NCBI RefSeq assembly: GCF_910592395.1
Contig: NC_088322.1
Location: 2,296,001-2,360,000 of the forward strand
Source: Lineus longissimus
Lineage: Eukaryota > Nemertea > Pilidiophora > Heteronemertea > Lineidae
Direction of reading: 5' to 3'
DNA length: 64,000 nt
Part shown: positions 47,089-58,168 of the stretch, piece after piece
How the letters are laid out: each line of letters opens with the position of its first letter
Position numbering within the stretch: the stretch's first letter is position 1
The notes under the pieces: generated by a model
Databases searched by the model: none
The model's input: only the letters and a program-made list of their open reading frames with translations
What the model was told of the DNA's origin: nothing
Position numbers and translations under genes: made by a program

Positions 47089-50000
47089 ATGGCGCTCGAA
47101 GCAGAATTTCGTTTAAAAAAATCATTCCGAGGCAATCTGGGAACGCAATGGGAACACACAAATATACACGTTGCAAATGATTTGTTGAAGTTTTTGCACA
47201 GGGAGGCAAACGGACTTATTCATAAACGCATTTCTCAGGAATTTGATAGTCTAACTGACGCGAAGAACGCTCTTAAGTATCACTTTGAGGTTCAAGTTCT
47301 ATTCAGCAAAGAAGTCGATGTCGTGGCAGATGATGGATCCATTATCGAGGGACAATATGAGAAACGCACATCGGAACCCTGGTTTTGCACCAACACAAAA
47401 CAAGTTTTCTAAGAGCCAATTAAAAGACTTGTTACAGACAGATTTTCAAGAAATCATTTCGAAATGCGAGTCCTATCTACACGAAGGTTCGGGCTGGGTT
47501 TTTGAACATGTGAACGCGTTGAGATTAACGGTGGCACAGTTTGAGCCCCTGAGGGGTGGCACTTCGCATCCACACCCTTTCTTACCCTCGGCGGTGAGAA
47601 ATAAACGCGCTTGTATTCAGACGAACATTGATTACGGAAATGACGATAAATGTTTTTTGTTCTGTATTGCGGCCCACTCAGAACGCCTGGCAGGAGGTCG
47701 CATCAGATCGGACAGGCGATTTGACATGAATTCATGGGAAAGACGTACGAAGCTCGATTTGAGTAATATTTCCTATCCAACTAGCATTGGTCAGATTTCC
47801 ACTTTCGAACGACGGAACAACCTCTCCATTAACGTTTTTCGTTGGCTTTCGAACGAGAGTCATGAAGTTGCTGGCACAGCAGGACGTCATGCTGTACCGT
47901 TGCAAGTACTGCATCTTTCAGCAAACAGGAGATCGATTCCGGAAGAGAAGCATACTGACTTGTTGTACTGGCAAGATCACTTTTTTCTGATCACAAATCT
48001 GAGTAGGTTAATCGCCAACGGGGCCAGTGGTCGCCACGGGAAAAAATTCGTTTGCAGATCGTGTTTGACCTGCTATTCCTCAAAGAGTAAAAAACGTGCT
48101 CATGAAAGATGTTGTCTAGATACGGGCCAAGTGTACACCTTTCCGAGGAAAGGCCAAATGAAATTCGACAATTTCAAAGCCATGTGCGCGAGACGGCACC
48201 TGATAATATATGATTTTGAAACTTGTCTTACGCCATGCGAATCAACTCTGAGTGATGGTTCAAGCCGCCATATGCCCATCGCGGTAGCGGGAAAACGTCT
48301 CTGCGTCAATCCCGATTACAATTCTTTCCTCTTCACCTACGTGGGCTCCGATTGTGTAAAGAAATTTCTCGAATGGCTCAATGAACAGATCGAGGAAGCG
48401 CACATTATCGATTTACATTGTTCAAAAGACAGTCTTGAACATATGTCTTCGCGTGATTGGAAGAAATTTGTCTCGCAGCAGCATTGCGAGATGTGTGGCA
48501 TTGAATTCACTATAGGCGTGAAAAAGTGCATCGACCATTGTCACTTGCAAGCGGATCGGATGCGATACGTGCTCTGTAATCGTTGCAACTTGACTTATGC
48601 TTCGGAAAGGGAATTACAGATCAGTTGTTTGGCGCATAATGCCACGAGATATGACAATCACCTTTTTGTAGAGGAATTGGCAAAACAAGATGGAGAATCG
48701 AATAAGTTTCGAATATTGCCTAAAAACACAGAGCACTACTTGGCCATATATTGTCAAACGTTAGTCTTCCTGGATAGTTTTCAATTCTTGCCCTCGTCTT
48801 TAGCAAATCTAGTGGAATTGATGAAAAACAAAACTAGCACTATTGTAGACCCGGAAAGTGGGATGAAGCAGAACCAGAGCGCATTTCCTCTCCTCTCCGA
48901 ATACGTGAAAGGATCGAGTGAAATGTCTTTTGCTACGAATATCTGGACAGACCATCAAAACTTCAAGAGAGGCAGCTTCCGCCGGCCGAGGCATTTTTCG
49001 ATTCGCTGAAAAAACAACCAATTTCATCGGAGGATTACGAGCATGCAACAAAGGTATGGCGAACAATGAACTGCAAGACCCTTGGTGATTATCTTGTAGT
49101 CTATCTCCAAACAGACGTTTTACTACTAGCCGATTGTTTTGAGAAATTTCGTGCCATGTCCATGAAACATTTTCAATTAGATCCAGTAAAATATATATCG
49201 GCCCCTCACATGACAGTCGATGCCATGCTCAAAATGACAAGAGTTCATATAGACTTGATAGAAGACCTGGAGCAATATCTGTTTGTCAAAAAAGGCATTC
49301 GTGGAGGTGTCGCTTCCATTTTCCAACGACGGGCCCACATATCTGTTGACGATTATGATGATGTTGAAGAGAAGGGGGTATTTTCAGGAGAAGCAGACAA
49401 GAAGAGTGGCGCGCAGATATTTGCCCTCGACGCGACGAATCTCTACGGCTACTCCCTCAGTCAAGATTTACCGCACGGAAACTATCGCTGGATCGAGGTT
49501 GACGACCCGAACGAATTTAATGTTTTGTCTTTGTCAGACGATAGCACTACAGGATACATACAAGAGGTGGACCTCGAATATCCTACTTGTCTACACGATT
49601 CGCACAATGACTTTCCTTTAGCGCCAGAGAAACTGTGCATATGCCCTTCGCAGTGGAGTCCGCTAATGCATGTTTTGGCGGGAAAACTAATGGATCCCTC
49701 ACAAATACGAAGTGCCGCCACCGGAGAAAAACTGATTCCTCATCTTGGACCAAGAACAAATTACATTGTCTATCTGAAAAACCTGCTATATTATCTTCAG
49801 CTGGGCATGACGCTGAGCAAAGTGCATAGGATTCTGGCTTTCGATCAGTCGCCTTGGATGAAAGATTTCGTCAGCTTCTGCACGGAACAGAGGAAGGCCG
49901 CGGCAAACAATCCCTTCGAATCTGACTTTTGGAAAAAAGCGATTAATTCTTGCTACGGGAAATTCCTCCAAGACAAAACAAAGCACATCAATATGAGTCT

Positions 50001-50730
50001 AGTGTCGGACAAGAGAAAATTCCTAACAAAAACGAGCAAACCGAATTTCAAGTCAGTTACCATTTACAATAGGAAACTGGTAGGCATACAAATGAAACCC
50101 CGCAGCATACTTCTGGATCGTCCCATCACAGCGGGAATGGTCTGTCTCGAAACAAGCAAAATGAAATTGTACAAAATGCACTATGACTTCATTAAGCCAT
50201 TGCACGGGGACCGGTGCCACCTGTTGATGACGGACACGGATAGCCTGCTGTATTTCTTGGAAGAATATGAGGGGAACGTGGACGAGGACTTCTTCGCGAA
50301 CCGACGCTATTTCGATCTGTCTAATCATCCGAAAGACTCGCCCTACTTCTGCGAAACGAACAAAAAAGTTCGAGGTACTTTCAAGCGAGAGGATGCGTGC
50401 GATCCCATTGTGGACTTTGTTGGTTTGCGCGCCAAAATGTACAGCACAAGACATCGGTCGGAGGCAGTCACCAGCAAGGCCAAGGGTTTGCCCAGATGCG
50501 TTATGCAAAGCATTGGCTTTGAGCAGTACGAAGATGCGCTATACATGAACACATCTTCACAAGCGGCACCCAGTGCGTGTAATTTTAAATCGATTAGGTC
50601 GAAAAAACTAAAGCTTTATACATTAACGCAAGAGAAAAAAGCTTTGTCACCATTGGACACGAAACGCTGGCTGTGCAAAGATAACATTCACACATTCGCC
50701 TTTGGACACTACCGCATCAAAAACGAGTAA
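47089..50730 (+). pseudogene. polB: Protein-primed family B DNA polymerase, element C, two frameshifts
   Basis: The ATG is at 47089. The first frame runs to about 47405, shifts in GTTTTC, continues to about 48930, then shifts again in a TCTTTTG run to the final frame ending at 50730. Motifs seen: IYDFETCL (exonuclease), a C/H cluster CEMCGIEF with HCHLQADRMRYVLCN, ATRYDNHLF, DATNLYGYSL (motif A), KKAINSCYGKF (motif B) and MTDTDSLLYF (motif C). All catalytic motifs are intact. The breaks lie in short homopolymers, so assembly error is possible. Otherwise it is a recent pseudogene. Confidence 0.9.
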
Positions 50731-50799
50731 AGAAGTCAGGGAATCACATTGTGACAAGGACATATATCCATAAGTGTATTAGACGCATCTCGCCGCAAC

Positions 50800-51264
50800 A
50801 TGAGTTCGACAAAGAATACTAGAAGTACAAAAAACATACGCTGCACCATAGCGGTCGGCAAACGGTGCAACGTTGATGTGACGAGATTTAAAGGTGACAC
50901 CTGGTTTCACCTCTATTTGAAGAATAATCGTCAAAAGTGCATCAGTTTACTTGGGGAAGACATCGCAGATTTTTTGATGAACGTGGAGAAATTGAAGAAG
51001 GCCAGTTACAAGGTTTTCAAAGCAGAACAGCAAAACGGAGAAGGCGATGGAAGAGGAAAGGGGCAACAGCAGAGAGCAGAGCTTCGTTGTAGACAAAACG
51101 AAGAACAAAATGTTGAGGATGAGTTTTTTCAGGCCGGCGATGCTAAAAAGGCTCCCCAAACGAGAGGAAGAAAAAGAAAATACGAGGAAAGCAGTGAAAG
51201 CGAACAGAGCGAAGAGCAGGAATCTCCCCATAGCGAGGGGACTCTCGTTTCGAGTTGGTACTAG
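50800..51264 (+). CDS. Possible PC4-like single-stranded DNA-binding protein
   Basis: 154 residues. The N-terminal 60 residues (RCTIAVGKRCNVDVTRFKG, WFHLYLKNN, CISLLGEDIADFL) have the strand-strand-strand-helix order and length of PC4-type domains, which bind single-stranded DNA. The rest is a charged, disordered tail. It follows PolB by 69 bases, so a replication role is plausible. The call is a fold-level guess without distinctive catalytic residues. The tail may be frameshifted, since another frame stays open to 51478. Confidence 0.4.
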   Translation: MSSTKNTRSTKNIRCTIAVGKRCNVDVTRFKGDTWFHLYLKNNRQKCISLLGEDIADFLMNVEKLKKASYKVFKAEQQNGEGDGRGKGQQQRAELRCRQNEEQNVEDEFFQAGDAKKAPQTRGRKRKYEESSESEQSEEQESPHSEGTLVSSWY

Positions 51265-51310
51265 TCGGCGCGACTCAACGCAAACGATTAGCCCGTCTGT
51301 GAAAAGTGAC

Positions 51311-51478
51311 ATGGAAGACGTTCACTGCACTCTTATTTGCTGCGCTCGTGTGGAAAGAAAACACGAGCAAGACTTTTTCGACGGGGAAGACAGTGTATCT
51401 ACGGAGCCACAGGATTTTGTAAAGGAGTTTGAAGCTACACCATCCCCTTGTGAGCCTATTGAAGATTGTGATAAGTAG
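51311..51478 (+). CDS. Short acidic ORF, unknown function
   Basis: 55 residues (MEDVHCTLICCARVE..., then an acidic tail). It may be the displaced C-terminus of the preceding gene or a separate small protein. Confidence 0.25.
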   Translation: MEDVHCTLICCARVERKHEQDFFDGEDSVSTEPQDFVKEFEATPSPCEPIEDCDK

Positions 51479-51604
51479 CATGTGACAAGAGAATTTACTA
51501 GAAAAACTTTACATTGTACAGCAAAGACTGTCTCTATAGTCCAGCACACGCATTGTAACATATAGTTCATAAAAACATATATTAAGCATATTATTCATAT
51601 AAGG

Positions 51605-52267
51605 ATGAGTCGTCCTGCCGAAAATGTCTTTATGTTCGCGGTCGAAGGTATAATCGCAGCCGGCAAAACAACCATCATAGATCAAATACAAGAAATGGCT
51701 ACCTTCCACGGCGACGATCTACCCTTCAATATTGTTAGCATAAGGGGATGCCTGGACGAGTTCACCTCGTTTCAGGGACACAACCCGCTCAAAATGTGTT
51801 ACGAGAATCCCTTGATGGAGGCTCCCCTAGCCCACATCCATTTTGTACAGTCGCTCAACAGAGTCGTCTGAGAGACAGTTTTTCAGCTTTTGAACAAGTT
51901 AGCGATGGAGAAGAGGGAAAAGAACACTACAATAATCGTAACGGATCGAAGCCTTTTTTCGTCCCTCCCCTTCGTCGAAACCTTATTCGAGCTTGGGAGA
52001 ATAAGCTGTTTCGCAAGAGATTTCCTCATCGATTTTGCGATGACAGAGGCGGAGAAGACAATGCAAATGCTAGCACTTCAGATGCACGGTATCTACTTGG
52101 TGAACACGCCAACAGACATCTGTATGGCACGTCTCGCAATACGTGGTCGAGATTTCGAGTGCAGCGGACCAAATCCGGTAACGTATTCGTATCAAGAAGC
52201 CCTGAAAGCCGCTTACCAAAGGCACCTGGCCAAATGGAAAAACCACGAAATTTGCACAGAAGCATGA
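51605..52267 (+). pseudogene. Deoxynucleoside kinase with one in-frame TGA
   Basis: The P-loop GIIAAGKTT near residue 15, DRSLFSSLPFVETLF and the LID-type MARLAIRGRDFE identify a dNK/TK2-type kinase, which phosphorylates salvaged deoxynucleosides to dNMPs. The two halves are in the same frame and separated only by TGA at 51869-51871. A CGA-to-TGA change at a CpG would explain it. Total length about 220 codons is normal for the family. Unless the TGA is read through, it is inactive. Confidence 0.85.
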
Positions 52268-52451
52268 GGTGAGTGCAACATTGCCCTAAAGGAGAGTGCC
52301 AAGGCAAGCCCGAAAGAGCTGCTAGATTTCATACAGGACACTATTAAAAACAGTGAAAAGTAGCATGTGAGAAGAGAAATGATGTCTATAACTGTACAGG
52401 ATATAACCTCCCTCAGGACCACCCTAGTTTTAAATACTATTACAAGACAAG

Positions 52452-53363
52452 ATGTCCAAAGAACTGCCGAGCAGCGCAAAAACAACGCCACAGGTTGGGA
52501 AGCGTAAAGCGAAAGTAAAACACACGGAGACTGATGAGGAACATTTCAATTCCGACACCGATTATGAACACGTAAAAAAGAGGTGTAATTGGTGCTCTTC
52601 ATACTCCTTTCTAATGGAGGGCAAACCGTTTTGTTATAAATGTCAGCAGAGATCGTTTCGCGAATGCAAACGCTGTCACCGGCCGTACCCGCAAGAAAGT
52701 TACTTCGAGTTGGATGCCGAACGTTGCAATTCTTGTCATAAGAAATTGGAAAAAGAACGAGAAACACGCCGCGTTAAGAAACAACAATATCAGGCGGGCT
52801 CCTGCGCTTCAAAGAGCTCCTGCATAACGCCTTTCCCTGCGGAAAAACTGATGACCTGGGAGACAAAAGATAACAAGATGACAAAAATCAACAAAAAACC
52901 AACGATTAAGACCAATGGGACCGAAGACAGCCCCGAAGTGATTCCCTCTACTTCCAAAGGAACTAAGAATCAAACTAAGGGAAAGCAAGTACTAGCCAGA
53001 AACACACCAACAAGAAAACGGAAGATGTCCATGGTCAAATTGAACCAAGGCGGCGATAAACTATTAATGCAACTCTACATGATGTACGAAGCTGGCGAGG
53101 ATACGTTAACAAAACCAAAAATGCGGCGGCGTTACTTGGCCTTTCCCGTATTCCCGATCGAGGAAACACCGAGGAAGAAGCTAGGAGCAAAAAAGGAGCA
53201 CAAAAAACATATCCTTTTAAGTCGGAACCTGATTCGGACAGCGTGGCAGACACAAGTGCTTCTAGCGGTAGTGAAAACGAGAACAATGAAGATGAGGCGG
53301 TCATTATCGTCAGCAGTGACTAGAGATCCATCGATAAGTTTTTTACACTATTTAAAAGAGTGA
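52452..53363 (+). CDS. Zinc-cluster protein with basic middle and probable frameshifted acidic tail
   Basis: Residues 43-97 hold four CxxC pairs (CNWCSS, CYKCQQ, CKRCHRP, CNSCHKK), likely a zinc-ribbon/treble-clef pair. A basic low-complexity middle follows. After a poly-A stretch near 53201-53207 the open frame gives a nondescript tail. Another frame instead gives an acidic, serine-rich end with VIIVSSD, a SUMO-interaction-type motif, stopping near 53324. That frame is the more natural C-terminus. The role is perhaps regulatory or DNA-binding. The family recurs beside the integrase in some Polintons. Confidence 0.5.
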   Translation: MSKELPSSAKTTPQVGKRKAKVKHTETDEEHFNSDTDYEHVKKRCNWCSSYSFLMEGKPFCYKCQQRSFRECKRCHRPYPQESYFELDAERCNSCHKKLEKERETRRVKKQQYQAGSCASKSSCITPFPAEKLMTWETKDNKMTKINKKPTIKTNGTEDSPEVIPSTSKGTKNQTKGKQVLARNTPTRKRKMSMVKLNQGGDKLLMQLYMMYEAGEDTLTKPKMRRRYLAFPVFPIEETPRKKLGAKKEHKKHILLSRNLIRTAWQTQVLLAVVKTRTMKMRRSLSSAVTRDPSISFLHYLKE

Positions 53364-53365
53364 TA

Positions 53366-53875
53366 ATGGGTGAAACGAACAAAGACGAAAAAGATCGTAT
53401 TAATCTTTTCTTGACGGAAATTTACACGGAGCCCGCAAATTCGCCGGCGGCCTTTTCCTCGCTAGAGAGACTTTATAGGGAAGCGAAAAAACGTCGACCC
53501 TGGATTACAAGAAATCATGTTAAAGATTGGTCGAGGGGACAAGACACCTATACCTTACATCGAAAGGTGAGATGGCGTTTCCCGCGCAGAAAGACTATTG
53601 CAAGGGGAATCGATGATCAGTGGCAATTAGACTTAGTTTCGCTCGATAAAATAGCCGCTCGCAATTCGAATTATAAATATCTGTTGACCGGAATCGATGT
53701 ATTTTCACGGTTTGCTTTTGCGGCACCCTTGAAAACAAAAACTGGCCGCGAGGTAGCTTCGACCCTGGAGGACATTTTCAGAAGACTAAAACGCCAACCG
53801 CGACTTATTCAAGTGGATCAAGGCGGTGAGTTTTACAATGGTGTTGTACAAAGCCTTTTAAAAAAACGTGGGATT
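53366..53875 (+). pseudogene. Integrase, N-terminal part, element C (split)
   Basis: From MGETNKDEK through the first D (WQLDLVSLD) and second D (IQVDQGGEFYN) to KKRGI, where the Ngaro-type element entered. The frame continues at 60116 with SVYSHPKAALVERFNRT. Confidence 0.92.
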
Positions 53876-54103
53876 TATGGCTACCCTAAGTGAGATCTCT
53901 AATCATCCATTACTTCACGGCATAGAGTATTGGGGGGAAAACGAGCAGAATGCCGAAGAAGCAAATGAATGGAGACAAAACTCTTATCAGCTGGGGTGGG
54001 AGGGGGGGGGGGGGTCGAGACAACCACCCGAACGTAGACAGAACGAAATCTGGGGTGATCCATTTGAAAGGGGTCTGCACCAGAAACTTGCAACTCCGTC
54101 TAC

Positions 54104-54239
54104 CGTCTAAGATCGAAATGGCCGAGAGAAATGTATTCTCGCGAGATCTCGCTTAGGGTGTATGGCTACCCTAAGTGAGATCTCTAATCATCCATTACTT
54201 CACGGCATAGAGTATTGGGGGGAAAACGAGCAGAATGCC
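54104..54239. repeat. Internal joined copy of both Ngaro element ends
   Basis: The junction GCTTAGGGTG|TATGGCTACC at 54160/54161 is the two outer ends fused, the site a tyrosine recombinase would use. Confidence 0.9.
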
Positions 54240-54609
54240 CAACCCATACATGTATAGGGCGTCAAATCGACGCCTAACCGACTGTTTTGCGGTATTTTAG
54301 AAATCCGAACATTCCCAAACCTCACCCATAACTAAAATACCGCGAAACCTGAAAAACGAACCTGGTTTAGAATTAGGGCCCAGTCCGAAAGAAAAACGTC
54401 CTTGACTGAACACTTAGGGGGAATTCCCTGATAAGATTTACAGTTTTCTGAGCCCAAATTCTAAATCTTTGCCTTATGGAACAAACAAACAAATTCATTT
54501 CTTTATACTTTATTATTTATCTATCATCTTAGAATACAATTCCGTTGTTCAGCCTATTTGTTCATTCACTCTATCAAACATGCTTGTAGGCCTATAAATA
54601 CGTGTCACG

Positions 54610-55838
54610 TTAAACAAACGCTTTCCCCAAACCAGACTCATCATGCTTTAAAAATGTCTTCTCTATTTGTGAGGAGCTTTCCACTGAACGGGCAAGATTT
54701 CCTGCTACTATTGAGGCATCTCGAAGTTTTTCAACTCTAGTGTAATAGACGGCGGATTCTTGCGTGTGCCAACCAACATGGTCCATTAACTGTGACTCTG
54801 ACTGAGCGGAACCCGACATCCCAAGCTGGATAAAGCACCCGGCTCGAAAACTATGGGGTGTCTCGCCCTCGTAAATGCCCAAAGCCACCAAATATTCTCT
54901 CAAGCGGGCGTACATAGTTTCGTATGTTACATTCTGATCTAGAACCTTCCCGGACCCATCCACAATTCTAAAAAGATAACCATTACGCAGATCTACATCC
55001 CTCGCCCTGCACCATGCAAAGTAGCGCTCTATGCCTGCGATTGGACACACAGATAGGTCGTTACATCTCTTTATAACAAATCTATTAGCTTTCCCTTTCC
55101 CTCCGCGAATTGTTTTAGTGACAGTATGGCAAAAAATAAAGCCGGAATTGTCTTCCAGCTTCTTGATTTCTTGGGTTGGCATTGTAGACAAGTCTGTGGT
55201 CCTGTCGCCTGCAAAAAACTGCAACTTGAAAAAGGCTTGATCTCTTATTAGAACGAAGCCTTGCCTAAGGGCAAGATCCGGTTTTTCAAATTCTCTATCT
55301 ATGTATCGACATACCCTAGACACGTTCCCAAGAAAAGTAGGCTTGGCCTGGGTTGGTAAAATGTGGGCTCTAAAGCAATCTGTTTACAATAAGTCTTGAT
55401 CTGCGGGGCGCACGCGGGGTTTCCAGAATGTGTTTTCTCGTCCCAAACCCTTTGTCTCCCACACGATTCAAAAATATCTTCTAACTTTTGAACTACATTA
55501 TTCACCGTACCAGAAGCCAATCTTGCTGGACAGGTACAATCGCGCCTTTGTTTGTCACCCAAATTTGGACATTGAATGGTGTGAACCTTAGTTTTCCCAT
55601 GGACGTCTTTCCAAATCAAAAATTTCAAAACATCGTTTGGGCCACATGATGCAATAGACGGACCAGATGGCATTTCTTTCAAGAAATCGTCCAAACTACC
55701 TCTAAGGCCACACCGTCTCCTGTGCTGAGTGCCTCTAGTCCATGTGTTCTCAAGATAAGCTAACCGATTGTCAATTGCTAAGAAGTCTATCCGGAGACCC
55801 TGCGAGCGCCCGTCTAACTGGAACAGAGATACAAACAT
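54610..55838 (-). pseudogene. Tyrosine recombinase of the Ngaro-type element, frameshifted
   Basis: Recombinase motifs: GDRTTDLSTM (first R), HSFRAG (H-x-x-R), DHVGWHTQ and the nucleophile in VYYTRVEKLR. The N-terminal half (55299-55838; WTRGTQHRRRCGLRGS) is in another frame, with the shift near 55300-55323. It would integrate circular cDNA by strand exchange. Confidence 0.87.
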
Positions 55839-55985
55839 TCATTACTCAAAACGCAACCTATGTACGACAAGAGGCCAAGGTAAACCGTCGGTATCTGATA
55901 TAATACCCTTTTTGCTTGGCACATATATCACCCCTTTCTCACCCTTTCCACCTAGAAGGAATGATTGTGTTGAATACATTTTAAC

Positions 55986-58107
55986 CTACGGGTCCCATAC
56001 TGGTTGTAAGGAGCGCTCTGGAACAACCAACGTACAGCACTTCACCCTTTCTTCCAGGAGAAAATTCAGCAACACCGAGATCATGGGAAAAGGTGGAAAT
56101 ACATAGGGGTTCTTTTCAAGCCCAATCTTCTGAGCAAACACGTTAACACCGGAAGAACCGGGACTGGGTGTTGGAGTGAAATGGCGCAAAGGGTTAGCGT
56201 CCTTGTCTTTCATCCTGTTACTGTCCAGAGACATGAGGTCCACTGAATGTGGTCCGAAAGCAGCTTCCACCTTTTCCCATGACTGTTGTGACAACATCAC
56301 ATCGGACATATTCAGAGAGCGCGAAGGAGCATCGGCCGGATTCTTGCCAGAAGGAATGTAAGACACGTTTAAGTCAATATTAGATGACAAGACGAAGTTA
56401 AAAATGCATTTAAGGATATCGTTCAAATTCCTGTCTTTACTGCCCTGGCTGTGCCATGTGTCAACAAGCACCTTGCTGTCAGTCAAAACATCTACCCTGT
56501 GGTCAGATACATGTGACTGTAGGGACAACAAAGCTTGGTATAATGCGTCTGCTTCTTTTAAGTGAATCGGCCGATCATCCTCCGCGCTCCAAAAATCAGA
56601 AAACTGGAGATCTTTGGAGTCACCTGACAGAATAGACACTCCGTACTTGTAAGGAAAGGCATCAGTAGCAAGAAGTAATTGCACATGACGCTCCACTCTC
56701 CATTGCATGCAACCGGTCCAGTTATCTACAAATCTCCAATGTTCTATTTCTGCAACTAACTTCGGGTACAAACGAACGTCATTGTCAGTTCGCAGACAAA
56801 AAGAAATTGCCTTATTCACCTCTCTTGTATAGAGCCTTGCTCCCGGCACAACCAACATCATAGAAATGCATTTACCCAAAAACTTTTGGAGAGTCCTAAC
56901 ATCTACATCCTGACAAGAAAGAATATATTCTCGCAATTTAATAAATTTTTCCTTTTTGTCTTCCGGCAAGATGTACGCCTGTTTTTCGGAGTCGACAATG
57001 AACCCTAAATGTCTTAAAGACACCAATCCTTCAAGGAAACTCTTGCATAGAGCAATGAAATATCCTAGTCTGGTAAGCAATTGAACCAAGGCATACCTTA
57101 CTACATCAATGTGCAACACTACTTCCCCAATACCCTTATTGATGCTCTCAATGCCCAGCCTATCATCAATGTACAGTGTATTAATGATACCAAATTTTCT
57201 CAAGTACTGAGAAGGGACGGAGCCAACTGATTGGTACACAAATGCTGACGCCTTCCAACCAAAGGGGATGGTGTTGTAAGTGAATACGTACCCCCCAAAC
57301 TGTACCCTGAGATACGTCCTAGAATTAGGGGACAGTTTGATGTGGCTATACCCCGACTTTTCGTCGCATGAAACCATTTTGGCTCCCTTTGCCCACCAAC
57401 CTGTGTACCTCGCGAAGAGTATCTAATTTGAATGGCAGGTCTTTAATCCAAAGGTTTAAAAAACGTTCATCGTGACATAAGCGGGGCTTAGAGGGCTCCA
57501 CGGTAAGAGGTAACACAAAATGTGGAAGCTCGCACTCCCCCAGTTTTCCTAACAGTGATAGAGTGCCATCTTCAACTTTCTTTTTAAGTTCCGTGGTAAT
57601 GAAAGGAATAAAATTTTTACAACTTGGGGAATTTTTAAGAAACATTCTTGGAGGTAAAGGAGAATCATATCGCTTCCCTTTAAAAACCCCTGTAAAAGGG
57701 GTGAAAAATTCTTCAATGCCGACACCCCGATGGAGCCACCGTCTTACGTTTTCACAAGGAGACCCAGCTTCTGACAAAAAATCCAACATTTTATCCCACT
57801 CAGGTAAACTATTGTGGAGTTCTCCCGCAACAAAACTGTCTGGGTTGCGGACATATAAGCGTTGAAAATCACAAACATACGGAGGCCCATTTGCCAGAAT
57901 ATTTTCAAAAGGTTCGGTATGGGTTGGAGTTCGGAGGCTCTTTTCACATGGATCCGAAAACTTCAACCAGGTTGTCGATTGTGCATAGACCAACTTGTCC
58001 TTACTAAACTTCAAATCACAGTCCCGCTCCCAACTTGGGATTTCAGGGTCACAATCAACCTGAAACATACAAACAACATACCTGTGGAAAGAGCCTCCGA
58101 TCCCCAA
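55986..58107 (-). pseudogene. Reverse transcriptase-RNase H of the Ngaro-type element, frameshifted
   Basis: The upstream frame carries LPHFVLPLTVEPSKPRLCHD. The downstream frame carries SCDEKSGYSHIKL, IPFGWKASAFV and the catalytic YIDD. RNase H follows (LLLATDAF, VDVLTDSKVLVDTW, NPADAPSR). One added base in GGCAAAGGGAGCC near 57375 separates the frames. Confidence 0.88.
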
Positions 58108-58168
58108 CCCACGTGAGAAAAAGGAATCCCACTAGGGAATTAGTCTCCCCGGGTTGAGAACCGAAAGC

